Notes: generated by a model from the sequence alone, not told the origin. DNA of 64,000 nt from Hyphomonadaceae bacterium UBA7672 (GCA_002483135.1 DLHI01000007.1:248001-312000); one strand, 5' to 3'. Shown: positions 24,256-32,477, counted from the first letter of the stretch. Numbers and translations are program-made.

Positions 24256-24870
24256 ATGAAACTCTACAACGCGCCGATGCCAGCGCCGAACCCGCGTCGC
24301 GTGCGGATGTTCCTGGCCGAGAAAGGCATCGAACTCCCGCTCGTCGAGGTCAGCATCATGACCGGCGACATCAAGAAGCCGGAGCATTTCGCGCGCGATC
24401 CTCTGGGACAGCTGCCGACGCTTGAACTCGATGATGGTACGTTCCTCTCCGAGACCGTCGCCATCTGCCGCTATCTCGAAAGCCTGCACCCTTCCCCGCC
24501 CATGTTCGGCCGCACGCCGCTGGAGACGGCGCGCATCGACATGCTGACCCGCCGCATCGAATTCCAGATCGGCACGCCCGCAGGCATGTTCTGGCGCCAT
24601 GCGCACCCGTTCACGGCGCGCGTTGTCGTCCCGCAATACAAGGAGTTCGGCGAGTCCAACCGCGCCCACTACGAGCGCGGTCTTGGCTGGATCGACAGGG
24701 AACTCGACGGGCGCGACTTCGTGGCCGGCGGCGACTACACAATCGCCGACATCTGCCTGCTGTCGATGGTGGATTTCGCGGACTGGATCGGCCTCAAGGC
24801 GCCCGAGTCCCTCGCCAACCTCCGGGCCTGGCACGCGCGCGTATCAGAACGGCCAAGCGCGAAAGCCTGA
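24256..24870 (+). CDS. Glutathione S-transferase family protein
   Basis: The 204-residue protein has a thioredoxin-like N-terminal domain (MKLYNAPMPAPNPRRVRMFLAEKGIELP) with the glutathione-binding Pro of LGQLPTLELDDGTFLSETVAICRYLES and the Glu/Ser of SETVAI. It then has the all-helical C-terminal domain ending in DFVAGGDYTIADICLLSMVDF, the N-capping/TIAD motif of GSTs. No Ser/Cys catalytic residue is obvious at the first strand (Asn-Ala there), so the class is unclear. ATG 24256 gives the family N-terminus; the open frame extends into the sdhA terminator and is not used. The stop abuts the stop of the convergent DUF805 gene. Confidence 0.88.
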   Translation: MKLYNAPMPAPNPRRVRMFLAEKGIELPLVEVSIMTGDIKKPEHFARDPLGQLPTLELDDGTFLSETVAICRYLESLHPSPPMFGRTPLETARIDMLTRRIEFQIGTPAGMFWRHAHPFTARVVVPQYKEFGESNRAHYERGLGWIDRELDGRDFVAGGDYTIADICLLSMVDFADWIGLKAPESLANLRAWHARVSERPSAKA

Positions 24871-25602
24871 TCAGCGCTTCTTGCCGAAGACCGCCCCGCC
24901 GGTTGGACGAATGGCGGAAGGTCGCGCCGCCGCCTTCTGCGATGCCAGCGCGCGCGCCGCAACGGGCGCTGCGGCCTGCGCCGAACGTTCGCGATACTCG
25001 CGCAGGGCGCGCTCGACAGGATCGCCTGCCGTATCGGCTTGCGCATTGCCGGATGGCATCAGGGACTTGACCGGTATTCCGCCACTGCGGGGATCCTCAC
25101 CGAATGCGTTCGGGCCGATAGTTCCCGGCATCAGGGAAAGGTAGATGACGTTACCGGTCACGCCGATCACGGTGATCGCAAGAAGGGTCGTCGGCACGGG
25201 TTGCAACCTGAACCCGCCGAATTCCATCGACATCATGAAGGCAAGTGCTTCCATGTCGCCGGCGCTGGCAAGCTGCGCGGGAATGACGAACTGGAGCGCG
25301 ATGGCCAGCACAGGCAACAACACCACGCCCGGGCGAAGCAGTTTGTAGAGAGCCCCCGAATTCCCGAGGTCGCGCCACCGGCGGACGTTGTAGGCGTCTC
25401 CCGTGGCCAGCAGGTACGTCCACCCAAGGGCAACCGCGTAATAGCCGGGCGTACCAAGAAGGCCGGGCGCGCCGAACAGCACCAGCCAGGAGACGCCCAG
25501 CAGCACAATGAAGGGCAGCGTGAAGCCGGTCAGGTAGGAAGACTGGCTGCAGCGCCCAGCGCGCGGCGCAAAGGGAGCCAGAAGTTTGGACCAGTAGAAC
25601 AC
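24871..25602 (-). CDS. DUF805-family membrane protein
   Basis: The product (243 residues from GTG 25602) has the DUF805 layout: FYWSKLLAPFAPRAGRCSQSSYL, then membrane segments, DAYNVRRWRDLGNSGALYKLL (the family RRLHDxGxSG-like motif) and GTIGPNAFGEDPRSG at the end of the domain. A cytoplasmic tail of about 80 residues, rich in Ala and Arg, follows. GTG 25602 is an inference: family homology begins right there and GGGGGTC lies just upstream, whereas the open frame continues 61 codons through a divergent promoter region with no family features. Function unknown. Confidence 0.72.
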   Translation of the reverse strand: MFYWSKLLAPFAPRAGRCSQSSYLTGFTLPFIVLLGVSWLVLFGAPGLLGTPGYYAVALGWTYLLATGDAYNVRRWRDLGNSGALYKLLRPGVVLLPVLAIALQFVIPAQLASAGDMEALAFMMSMEFGGFRLQPVPTTLLAITVIGVTGNVIYLSLMPGTIGPNAFGEDPRSGGIPVKSLMPSGNAQADTAGDPVERALREYRERSAQAAAPVAARALASQKAAARPSAIRPTGGAVFGKKR

Positions 25603-25862
25603 GCAGACCCCCAGGCAGTTTGCATGATCCTGCCCGAGAAACCCTGTTCCCGCCTTAATGCGCGTTTGCGGATTTCCCAAAGCCACGCTTGCTTGGTTCA
25701 CGTCCCGATGTTGAGCGAGCCTTCGCCTTCGCGCATTCGGCGGAACCGGGAACCAATTTCCCCCGCCTGCGTAACGCCAATCCATAATTCACTCCCGGTT
25801 CACGACCGGGCGCCTAGCATCGAACTGCGTCGAATAAGCTTGGCGCGGTTGACGCCCGCGCG

Positions 25863-26621
25863 TTGAAACGCCATTTCGAACTCATGCAGGACATCTGGGG
25901 TAGCCGCACAGAATCGGGCCTCACGGCCGAGGAACTCCGCGAAGAGCTCCGCCTTCACCTTGCGCGCAATCTGGGCGAGCCGCACATCGCCTTCTCCGAC
26001 CAGGATGGCTGGGCCGGCAAGTCCAGGGAACCCGGACCTCCCGTTGACGTGATGGTCGTGCCGCCCGAGGGCGAGCGACGCTTTGCCTATGTCTGCAGTT
26101 TCGGCTCCGCGATGAAGAAGGGTGGGGACGCCCTTGCTCCCGGCGGAAAGGCTCGGATGGAGTTCGCGCTCGCCGTCCCGCAGAAAGGCGACGCCGCCGC
26201 CGACCTCGCCATGCTGAACATGGCCGCCAATACCGTGCGCCAGTTCGCCAAGCTGGTTCACATCCAGTCCGTGCGCGTGAGCCCGGGAGAGACCGTGCAG
26301 TTCGCTCGCGATCCCAAGCCCATGTTCGAGGATTCGAAGCAGGTAGCTTTCGCCTTCACTCGCCCGCGCCTGCCCGCGGATAATTTCCGCCGCATGCGCC
26401 TGTCCGAAGGCGATGCCGTCGAGTTCTGGTCGCCCGTGCCGATCTATCGAGAAGAGCTGGAAGCCGCGTCCGTCCACGGCACCGCAAAGCTCGCCAGCGG
26501 GCTCGAGAGGGCCGGCATCACCGAGATGCTGCACCTCGACCGCCCGACGGCGGCGCGCGCCGCCTTCGGCCTGCGCCGGACATGGGTATCGCGGATCAGG
26601 GACTTCTTCAGGAAGCGCTAG
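25863..26621 (+). CDS. SUFU-like (suppressor-of-fused domain) protein
   Basis: This 252-residue soluble protein resembles the bacterial suppressor-of-fused fold family: RFAYVCSFGSAMKKGG and ARMEFALAVP (strand/helix block), VQFARDPKPMFEDSKQVAFAFTRP, and VEFWSPVPIYREELEAASVHGTAKL, equivalent to the family block with FWxPIxxxE. Bacterial SUFU domains occur in polymorphic-toxin immunity proteins and in proteins of unknown function; no toxin gene is adjacent here. The assignment is by motif resemblance and not certain. It sits between sdhA and sdhB, on the same strand as sdhB. Confidence 0.6.
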   Translation: MKRHFELMQDIWGSRTESGLTAEELREELRLHLARNLGEPHIAFSDQDGWAGKSREPGPPVDVMVVPPEGERRFAYVCSFGSAMKKGGDALAPGGKARMEFALAVPQKGDAAADLAMLNMAANTVRQFAKLVHIQSVRVSPGETVQFARDPKPMFEDSKQVAFAFTRPRLPADNFRRMRLSEGDAVEFWSPVPIYREELEAASVHGTAKLASGLERAGITEMLHLDRPTAARAAFGLRRTWVSRIRDFFRKR

Positions 26622-26658
26622 CGCCGCGCCGGGTATTCATCAGCTATCTTTCGGAAAA

Positions 26659-26682
26659 CTGAAGGGAAAATGCGACCTTCAG
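26659..26682. repeat. Inverted repeat before sdhB
   Basis: CTGAAGG-N10-CCTTCAG is a perfect 7-bp inverted repeat 69 bases before the sdhB start and 37 bases after the SUFU-like stop. A pyrimidine-rich stretch with CTTTT follows. It may end the upstream transcript or act in the sdhB leader. Confidence 0.4.
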
Positions 26683-26751
26683 GCGCTTTCCTTTTGCGAA
26701 TCCCCGGCTAGATTGCCGCCACGTTTCGGGGCTGCCGGGAAAGCACACGCG

Positions 26752-27531
26752 ATGGTCGAACTTACGCTACCGCGCAATTCGAAGATCAAGATGGGCAAGC
26801 GCTGGCCCAAGCCCGCTGCGGCCAAGAAGCTGCGCACCTTCAAGATCTATCGCTATGACCCGGAAACCGGCGGCAATCCGCGCTGGGACTACTACCAGAT
26901 CGACATGAGCAAGGTCGGGCCGATGGTCCTCGACGTGCTCATCTACATCAAGAACGAGATCGACCCGACGCTGACCTTCCGCCGCTCCTGCCGCGAGGGT
27001 GTGTGCGGTTCATGCTCGATGAACATTGGCGGCCAAAACACCATCGCCTGCACCAAGGGCTGGGACGAATTCTCCGGCGACATCACGATCTCTCCGCTGC
27101 CCCACCAGGCGGTGGTGAAGGATCTCGTGCCCGACCTCACCAACTTCTATGCCCAACATGCCTACGTTCAGCCATACCTGAAAACGCAGACACCCGAGCC
27201 GCAGAAGGAATGGAAACAGACCGAGGAAGACCGCTCCAAGCTCGACGGTCTCTACGAGTGCATCATGTGCGCCTCGTGCTCCACCGCCTGCCCCAGCTAC
27301 TGGTGGAATGGCGACAAATTCCTCGGACCGGCCGCCCTGCTGCAGGCCTATCGCTGGATCGTCGACAGCCGCGATGAAGCCACCGGCGAACGCCTCGACG
27401 ACCTTGAGGATCCGTTCAAGCTCTATCGCTGCCACACCATCATGAACTGCGCACAGGTCTGCCCCAAGGGTCTCAACCCCGCCAAGGCCATCGCGGAGAT
27501 CAAGAAGCTGATGGTCGAACGCGCGACCTGA
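26752..27531 (+). CDS. sdhB: Succinate dehydrogenase iron-sulfur subunit
   Basis: SdhB transfers electrons from SdhA's FAD to the membrane anchor through three iron-sulfur clusters. The 259-residue protein has the [2Fe-2S] ligands CREGVCGSC plus Cys100 (Cys80, 85, 88, 100), the [4Fe-4S] set ECIMCASCSTACP (Cys170, 173, 176, 180) and the [3Fe-4S] set YRCHTIMNCAQVCPKG (Cys227, 233, 237). ATG 26752 gives the family start; a far longer upstream frame is not used. The gene stands 2.6 kb from sdhCDA, with three unrelated genes between. Confidence 0.97.
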   Translation: MVELTLPRNSKIKMGKRWPKPAAAKKLRTFKIYRYDPETGGNPRWDYYQIDMSKVGPMVLDVLIYIKNEIDPTLTFRRSCREGVCGSCSMNIGGQNTIACTKGWDEFSGDITISPLPHQAVVKDLVPDLTNFYAQHAYVQPYLKTQTPEPQKEWKQTEEDRSKLDGLYECIMCASCSTACPSYWWNGDKFLGPAALLQAYRWIVDSRDEATGERLDDLEDPFKLYRCHTIMNCAQVCPKGLNPAKAIAEIKKLMVERAT

Positions 27532-27553
27532 CCCCGGCCACCGGACCCTTCAC

Positions 27554-27967
27554 ATGCAACAGTACGCCTACGTCGCGATCGTCACCCTGGTCGCGCTGCT
27601 AGTCTATTTCTGGATGGGGCTGCGCGTCGGTACGGCGCGCCGGATTTCAGGCATCGACGCCCCTGCCATGACCGGGCACCCCGCACTCGAACGCGCCGTG
27701 CGGGCGCATGCGAACACACTCGAATGGCTGCCCATCTTCCTGCCCTCGCTCTGGCTCTGCCACATCTTCTGGCAACCGCAGGACCCGGCCGGGATCATCG
27801 TCTCCGCCATCGGCGCGGTGTGGATCGTCGGCCGTATCCTCTATGCGCTCGGCTATGCCGCCGACCCGGCCAAGCGCGCGCTGGGCTTCTACATCCAGGC
27901 ACTGGCCACCGCCGTCCTGCTGTTCGGCGCGCTCGGCAAGGCGATCACAGTCCTTGTCGCTGGCTGA
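27554..27967 (+). CDS. MAPEG-family membrane protein
   Basis: The 137-residue protein with four membrane segments matches the MAPEG family (membrane-associated proteins in eicosanoid and glutathione metabolism). The ERAVRAHANTLEWLPIFL segment carries the family's glutathione-site R-x-x-x-N-x-x-E pattern and VGRILYALGY is the second conserved block. Bacterial members are putative membrane glutathione transferases or peroxidases. It starts 22 bases after sdhB and is followed four bases later by the ArsC fusion, so all three may be co-transcribed. Confidence 0.88.
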   Translation: MQQYAYVAIVTLVALLVYFWMGLRVGTARRISGIDAPAMTGHPALERAVRAHANTLEWLPIFLPSLWLCHIFWQPQDPAGIIVSAIGAVWIVGRILYALGYAADPAKRALGFYIQALATAVLLFGALGKAITVLVAG

Positions 27968-27971
27968 TGCG

Positions 27972-28979
27972 GTGACCCACTTTCCGGTCGTCATTCATCA
28001 CAACCCGGATTGCGGCACGTCGCGCAACGTTCTCGCCATCATCACGGCCGCGGGATACACGCCTGTGGTGATCGATTACCTGCGCGAGGGATGGACGCGC
28101 CCACAGCTTCTGGCGCTCTTTGCGGCCGCCGGGCTCACTGCGCGCGAGGCCCTGCGCGAGACCAAGTCGCCCGCCGCCGAGCTTGGCCTGCTTGATCCAA
28201 CCGTCAGCGACAACGCGCTGATCGCGGCAATGATCGCCCACCCCATTCTCGTCAACCGGCCCTTCGTCGCCACGCCGAAAGGCGTAAAGCTCTGCCGACC
28301 CGACAGCGCCACTGTGCTGGATCTGCTCGACCGCCTGCCGCCCGGCCCCTTCCACAAGGAGGACGGCTCGCTGCTGATCGATGCCGACGGCAAGCGCGTC
28401 TGGTCGCATACACCCCTTGCAACGCGACGCCTCCGCGCGCCACATCGCGTCATGCTGACCATCCGCCCTGCCCGCGCCGCTGATCTGGCGGAGATCACAG
28501 CGATCTACAGCCACGCTGTCGTCAACGGCACGGCAAGCTACGAGTACGACGCGCCCGGTCTTGCCGAGATGACAAGTCGCTTCGAGGCGATCGTCGGTGC
28601 TCGCTTCCCCTACATCGTCGCGCAGGATGAAGGCCGCGTGCTGGGCTATGCCTACGCCAGCCATTTTCGCACACGCCCGGCCTATCGCTTCATGGTGGAG
28701 GACTCGATCTACATCTCCGCCGAAGCACAGGGACAGGGCATCGGCACGTTGTTGCTTGGCGAACTGCTGGCGCGCTCCGAAGCGCTTGGCTTTCGCCAGA
28801 TGATTGCGGTGATCGGTGATGCCGCCGTCAATCTCGCGTCCGCGCGACTGCACGCGGCGATGGGCTTTGTCGAATGCGGACGTATCAAGGGATCGGGCTT
28901 CAAGTTCGGGCGCTGGTGCGACACGCTGATGATGCAGCGCGCATTGAATGGCGGCGCAGAGACGCTACCTGAAGCCTGA
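27972..28979 (+). CDS. ArsC arsenate reductase fused to phosphinothricin-type acetyltransferase
   Basis: One 335-codon frame holds two complete domains. Residues 1-142 match glutaredoxin-coupled arsenate reductase: VVIHHNPDCGTSRNVLAII with catalytic Cys14, a REALRETK Arg, HPILVNRPFVATPKGVKLCRP with the two oxyanion Arg residues, and a typical KEDGSLLIDADGKRV end. After a 17-residue linker, residues 161-335 match the phosphinothricin N-acetyltransferase GNAT type (VEDSIYI, GQGIGTLLLGELL as acetyl-CoA loop, IGDAAVNLASARLH). The linker has no stop, so one protein should result. Start GTG 27972 is chosen because no ATG is in frame near; an internal ATG 28452 could also make a separate acetyltransferase. 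Confidence 0.85.
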   Translation: MTHFPVVIHHNPDCGTSRNVLAIITAAGYTPVVIDYLREGWTRPQLLALFAAAGLTAREALRETKSPAAELGLLDPTVSDNALIAAMIAHPILVNRPFVATPKGVKLCRPDSATVLDLLDRLPPGPFHKEDGSLLIDADGKRVWSHTPLATRRLRAPHRVMLTIRPARAADLAEITAIYSHAVVNGTASYEYDAPGLAEMTSRFEAIVGARFPYIVAQDEGRVLGYAYASHFRTRPAYRFMVEDSIYISAEAQGQGIGTLLLGELLARSEALGFRQMIAVIGDAAVNLASARLHAAMGFVECGRIKGSGFKFGRWCDTLMMQRALNGGAETLPEA

Positions 28980-29228
28980 CGTAAACGTCGGCGTTGCGTG
29001 ACATCCGAGTCATTTTCTGATCGTCCGTTCACGTCGGAAGCGAGCGATCACATCATCGCCGCAAATGATCGCCGCATCGCCGCAATCGCGCGCAGGCAGC
29101 GGGGAACCAGCTGCAAAAATCATGCGTTTTGAGGATGTGTTTCCTGGGGTGCGCCTGGCGCCCATCCCATATTTCAACTGACGCGCATCAGGCATCTCGT
29201 CTGCGGAGCGTCGAACGGAGGCGGACAA

Positions 29229-29873
29229 ATGTACATTCGCACCGCACGGCCCCAGAAAGGCACGCGTATCGCCGGCTTGGTATTTGCCGTCACGACGATC
29301 GCAGGACTCGGCTATGTCGTGGCGAACAGCGTGAACAGGTTCATCGCTGAAGAGGAAACGCGGACGGAGCTGGCGCTTATCACGCCGCCGCCACCGCCGC
29401 CGATCGAGATTCCCGAACCGCCGAAGGTGGAAGTGGTCGAGGAGATTGAAGCTCCTCCGGCGCCGCCCGAACTGATCGTGCCGGATATCGAGGTGCTGCC
29501 CGAGATTCCGCCGGCGATCGTCGCACCGGTCGCAGACCCGATCCCGCTGCCTGAACCGGCCCCGGTTGCGCCAAGCCCTGCGCCCGTGCAGTCGCGCTCG
29601 GCCCCCAAGCTGATCGCGAGCGCCAAGCCTGATTATCCGTCGGCTGCGCGCCGCCAGGGTGAACAGGGCACGACGCAGCTTGAAGTGTGCGTGAACGCAA
29701 GCGGCCGCGTGACCTCGGTCTCTGTCGCACGTTCGAGCGGTTCGCAACGCCTCGACGATGCAGCGGCTAAATGGATCCGCGGCGAACGCTTCCAGCCGGC
29801 GAAAATCAACGGTTCCCCGCAGGACGTGTGCGGACACAGCGTCTACTACGAATGGAGCCTGCGCGACGCCTGA
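29229..29873 (+). CDS. tonB: TonB-family energy-transduction protein
   Basis: TonB spans the periplasm and couples the inner-membrane ExbBD proton motor to outer-membrane receptors. The 214-residue protein has an N-terminal membrane segment (GTRIAGLVFAVTTIAGLGYVV), a Pro/Glu/Val-rich periplasmic spacer with a run of six prolines at about residues 53-58, and a C-terminal TonB fold from about residue 125 (KPDYPSAARRQGEQGTTQLEVCVNASGRV, DDAAAKWIRGERFQPAKING). A pair of Cys in the C-terminal domain may form a disulfide. No exbBD or receptor gene is in the window. A strong terminator follows. Confidence 0.92.
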   Translation: MYIRTARPQKGTRIAGLVFAVTTIAGLGYVVANSVNRFIAEEETRTELALITPPPPPPIEIPEPPKVEVVEEIEAPPAPPELIVPDIEVLPEIPPAIVAPVADPIPLPEPAPVAPSPAPVQSRSAPKLIASAKPDYPSAARRQGEQGTTQLEVCVNASGRVTSVSVARSSGSQRLDDAAAKWIRGERFQPAKINGSPQDVCGHSVYYEWSLRDA

Positions 29874-29897
29874 ACGCGACACGTAAATTCGAAACAG

Positions 29898-29928
29898 CGG
29901 CCCGCCCTCACCGGCGGGCCGTTTTTTT
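29898..29928 (+). terminator. Intrinsic terminator after tonB
   Basis: A 9-bp stem (29898-29906 with 29913-29921) with a six-base loop is followed by seven Ts, 24 bases after the tonB stop. Confidence 0.92.
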
Positions 29929-29947
29929 CAGGCGGGGGACACCGGCC

Positions 29948-30610
29948 TCAGGATTGCGCGGGCGTGCCCAGGAAGAGCGCGCGTATGAATTCCCGATAGA
30001 GCCTGATCTGACGCGGCAGCGCCTTGGGATCATCCAGCGCCTTCGACAGGATGATGCCGCCATCGGCGAGCGCTGACAGCATGTCGGCGACATCCGTCAG
30101 GTCCAGGGCCATGCGCGGCGGATAGCGCGCGGCGATAACCTGCAGCCGCCCGCGAAAGCGTTCGCGCCAGGCCACGATGCCGGACGTGTTGAGCTCGCGC
30201 ACACGCCTGTCGAACTGGCGGTCCTGGTAACAGAACGCCGCCGTCAGGCAGCCGGGATGCGCGTGCGGCAGGTCGTTGAAAATCTCCTCGAACATTTTCA
30301 GCGCGATCAGGAAGCCGTGCAGCGGGTCTTCCGACAACTCGTCTGCGCGCGCGAATATCTCGTCGAAAAGCACGCGCTCGCGCTCGAGATAGCGCTCCAG
30401 CAGGGCGTGGGCGAGTTCGCCCTTGTCGGCGAAATGGTAGAAGAAGCCGCTCTTGGTAATTCCGACCGCGGCGATGATTTCCTCGATCGATGTCGCCGCA
30501 AATCCCTTCGAAAGGATCGCGGACTGGGCGGCGTCGAGAAGTCGCTGGCGGGTGTCGCCCGGAACGGGAGACGGGAGGGCGGCGCTGCGGAGGCCTTCCG
30601 GGGCTGGCAT
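29948..30610 (-). CDS. TetR-family transcriptional regulator
   Basis: The 220-residue protein has the TetR helix-turn-helix at about residues 19-66 (DTRQRLLDAAQSAILSKGFAATSIEEIIAAVGITKSGFFYHFADKGEL), then an all-helical ligand-binding domain. The C-terminal domain resembles the AcrR/YcdC-like type, with HPGCLTAAFCYQDR. Such regulators usually repress a nearby efflux or metabolic gene; no obvious target lies adjacent, since the neighbours are tonB (convergent) and rplS. The effector is unknown. Confidence 0.9.
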   Translation of the reverse strand: MPAPEGLRSAALPSPVPGDTRQRLLDAAQSAILSKGFAATSIEEIIAAVGITKSGFFYHFADKGELAHALLERYLERERVLFDEIFARADELSEDPLHGFLIALKMFEEIFNDLPHAHPGCLTAAFCYQDRQFDRRVRELNTSGIVAWRERFRGRLQVIAARYPPRMALDLTDVADMLSALADGGIILSKALDDPKALPRQIRLYREFIRALFLGTPAQS

Positions 30611-30755
30611 GTGGCGATCCTTCCTGGCTTGTTATCACGTGTGCGCGGCCAAGTCGCGCTGGGCCCGGAAAGACCACAAAGGCGGCGCAGAAAAAAGGCG
30701 CGGCCGCCAGCGTTTTTCTCCTGAGGGTCAGTAGCCGGGCGGTCTTGCTTCGCCA

Positions 30756-30791
30756 GAAACGAAAGCGGCGGCCCGGAAACCGGACCGCCGC
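30756..30791 (-). terminator. Intrinsic terminator of trmD-rplS
   Basis: A 12-bp GC-rich stem (30765-30776 with 30780-30791) with one mismatch and an AAA loop lies 29 bases past the rplS stop. TTTCGTTT follows on the minus strand. Confidence 0.82.
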
Positions 30792-30819
30792 CTGAATTTT
30801 CAGCAGATTCTGAAGGCTA

Positions 30820-31209
30820 TCAGCCTTCGGCTTCCTCGCGGGCAGCGCCGGTCTTTTCGGCGATGCGGGCGCGTTTACCCGTGCGGCCGCGCAGGTAGTA
30901 CAGCTTGGCGCGACGCACCTTGCCGCGGCGGCGCACTTCGATGCTGTCGAGCACCGGGGAGTTGACCGGGAACACCCGCTCGACGCCTTCGCCGAAGGAG
31001 AGTTTGCGGACGGTGAAGTTCTCGTTGAGGCCCTGACCGGCGCGGGCGATGCAGAGACCCTCGAAGGCCTGAACGCGCTCGCGCTCGCCTTCCTTGATCT
31101 TCACGTTGACGCGCAGCGTGTCGCCGGGGGCGAAATCGGGGATTTTCTTGCCTTCGGTAACGCGCGCGATTTCCTCGCGTTCGAGGGTCTGGATGAGGTG
31201 GGAGGCCAT
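30820..31209 (-). CDS. rplS: Ribosomal protein L19
   Basis: L19 sits at the interface between the large and small ribosomal subunits. The 129-residue protein has the family signature: FAPGDTLRVNVKIKEGERERVQAFEGLCIARAGQGLNENFTVRKLSFGEGVERVFPVNSP, then RRGKVRRAKLYYLRGRTGKRARI. Its C-terminal Ala/Glu tail is short. It starts two bases after trmD stops, so the pair is one operon, as in most bacteria. The rpsP and rimM genes that usually precede trmD are not here. Confidence 0.98.
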   Translation of the reverse strand: MASHLIQTLEREEIARVTEGKKIPDFAPGDTLRVNVKIKEGERERVQAFEGLCIARAGQGLNENFTVRKLSFGEGVERVFPVNSPVLDSIEVRRRGKVRRAKLYYLRGRTGKRARIAEKTGAAREEAEG

Positions 31210-31211
31210 GG

Positions 31212-31949
31212 TCAGGTCTTTCCGTCGGGCGGCTTGGCCCGCAAGCTCCCCGACACTGGGGGGGCATTCCGGGAAGCGGCGTATAAATCGGGTCTTCTGG
31301 CTTTAGTCAACTCCTCGGCCTGATTTCTCCGCCAGGCCCGGATTTTGGCGTGATCTCCAGAGGTTAACACGGCCGGAATCTCCCGTCCTTCCCACACCTG
31401 GGGCCGGGTATAGTGGGGATGCTCCAGCAGGCCGGTCTCGAAACTCTCTTCGGCGAGGGACTCGGCATTGCCCGCTACCCCCGGCAACAGGCGCACGCAG
31501 GCCTCCAGCAGGGCCTGGGCTGCCACCTCCCCACCCGCCAGAACGAAGTCCCCGAGCGAGATCTCTTCCAGACCCCTCCCCTCGATCACCCGTTCATCGA
31601 GCCCCTCAAACCGTCCGCACAGCAGGATGACGCCAGGACCGGCGGCCAGTTCGCGCACTTTTTCCTGCGTCAGCGGCTTGCCGCGGGGTGACAGGTAGAT
31701 CAGCGGCCGGCCGTCGCGCTCCACACTGTCGATCGCCGCGGCGGCGACGTCCGCCCGCATCACCATGCCCGCCCCGCCACCCGACGGGGTGTCATCCACA
31801 TTGCGATGCTTCCCGATCCCGAACCCGCGGATGTCGACCGTCTCAAGCGACCAGCGGCCCTCGCGCAGCGCGTTGCCGACAATCGAAACGCCGAGCACAC
31901 CAGGGAAGGCGTCGGGCAGCAGGGTGAGGCAGGTGGCGCGAAACGACAT
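31212..31949 (-). CDS. trmD: tRNA (guanine-37-N1)-methyltransferase
   Basis: TrmD methylates G37 next to the anticodon of several tRNAs, preventing frameshifts. The 245-residue SPOUT enzyme has DTPSGGGAGMVMRAD (substrate Asp/knot), YLSPRGKPLTQ, CGRFEGLDERVIEG and the SAM-knot EISLGDFVLAGGEVAAQALLE, then the C-terminal YTRPQVWEGREIPAVL. I chose MSFRATCLTLLPDAFPG, the family start; the open frame adds 16 codons upstream. It is the first gene of a trmD-rplS unit and is divergent from a small secreted protein gene. Confidence 0.98.
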   Translation of the reverse strand: MSFRATCLTLLPDAFPGVLGVSIVGNALREGRWSLETVDIRGFGIGKHRNVDDTPSGGGAGMVMRADVAAAAIDSVERDGRPLIYLSPRGKPLTQEKVRELAAGPGVILLCGRFEGLDERVIEGRGLEEISLGDFVLAGGEVAAQALLEACVRLLPGVAGNAESLAEESFETGLLEHPHYTRPQVWEGREIPAVLTSGDHAKIRAWRRNQAEELTKARRPDLYAASRNAPPVSGSLRAKPPDGKT

Positions 31950-32079
31950 GACAGTTCTGTTAGACGCAGACGAGACAGAAGACACGTCCTTCTGCACTTC
32001 ACCCCTGTCATGTCACGCGCCGCGATGGTATGGAAACCTATTGGTTTCCGCGCCCGTGCGGATTGGGAGGCATGACAAT

Positions 32080-32418
32080 ATGAAGCTGAAACTCGCTCTT
32101 CTCGCGGCCGTCATGGTCGCCGTTCCTGCGATCGCGCAGGAAGCCGCTGCGCCGACGGACACGGTGAAGGTCATCGTCGAAAAAGGCGTGACCATCGACG
32201 CCGGCGGCATGGTCGGCGACATCATCTATTCGCCTGACGGCAAGTTCTCCGGCTTCGACGGCATGTTCGAAGGCACCTACAAGACCGACGGCAACAAGAT
32301 CTGCATCGAGTCCGCTGTGATCGGCACGTCGTGCTCCGAATACCCTGACGGCAAGAAATCGGGCGACTCCTTCGAGATGCCCGGCCCGCAGGGCACGATG
32401 ACGGTCACGATCAAGTAA
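32080..32418 (+). CDS. Small secreted protein, tandem paralogue 1
   Basis: The 112-residue product has a signal peptide (MKLKLALLAAVMVAVPAIAQ, cleaved after AIAQ or AQE). The mature part shares with the next gene a pattern of GDIxYxxDGxFxGxDG, GTYKxDGxKxC, a second Cys four to eight residues on, CxEYPxGxKSGDxF, and a C-terminal VTxK. The two Cys residues may form a disulfide in the periplasm. I know no named family for it. GGGAGG lies about 10 bases before the ATG, with a small spurious ATG at 32072. Confidence 0.78.
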   Translation: MKLKLALLAAVMVAVPAIAQEAAAPTDTVKVIVEKGVTIDAGGMVGDIIYSPDGKFSGFDGMFEGTYKTDGNKICIESAVIGTSCSEYPDGKKSGDSFEMPGPQGTMTVTIK

Positions 32419-32440
32419 GATCGAACCTTCGACGCTACCC

Positions 32441-32477
32441 GATACCCCGCGCTGGCGATGCCGCCGCGCGGGGTATC
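32441..32477 (+). terminator. Hairpin after paralogue 1
   Basis: A perfect 11-bp inverted repeat (GATACCCCGCG at 32441-32451 with its complement at 32467-32477) lies 22 bases past the stop. The U-tract after it is weak. Confidence 0.5.

Noticed and set aside
24256..24870. A disrupted or truncated GST
   Set aside because: The protein has full length and both domains; only the active-site residue is unclear, as in several GST classes.
26413..26751. N-terminal extension of the sdhB frame
   Set aside because: It overlaps the SUFU-like gene in another frame; SdhB homology and length begin at ATG 26752.
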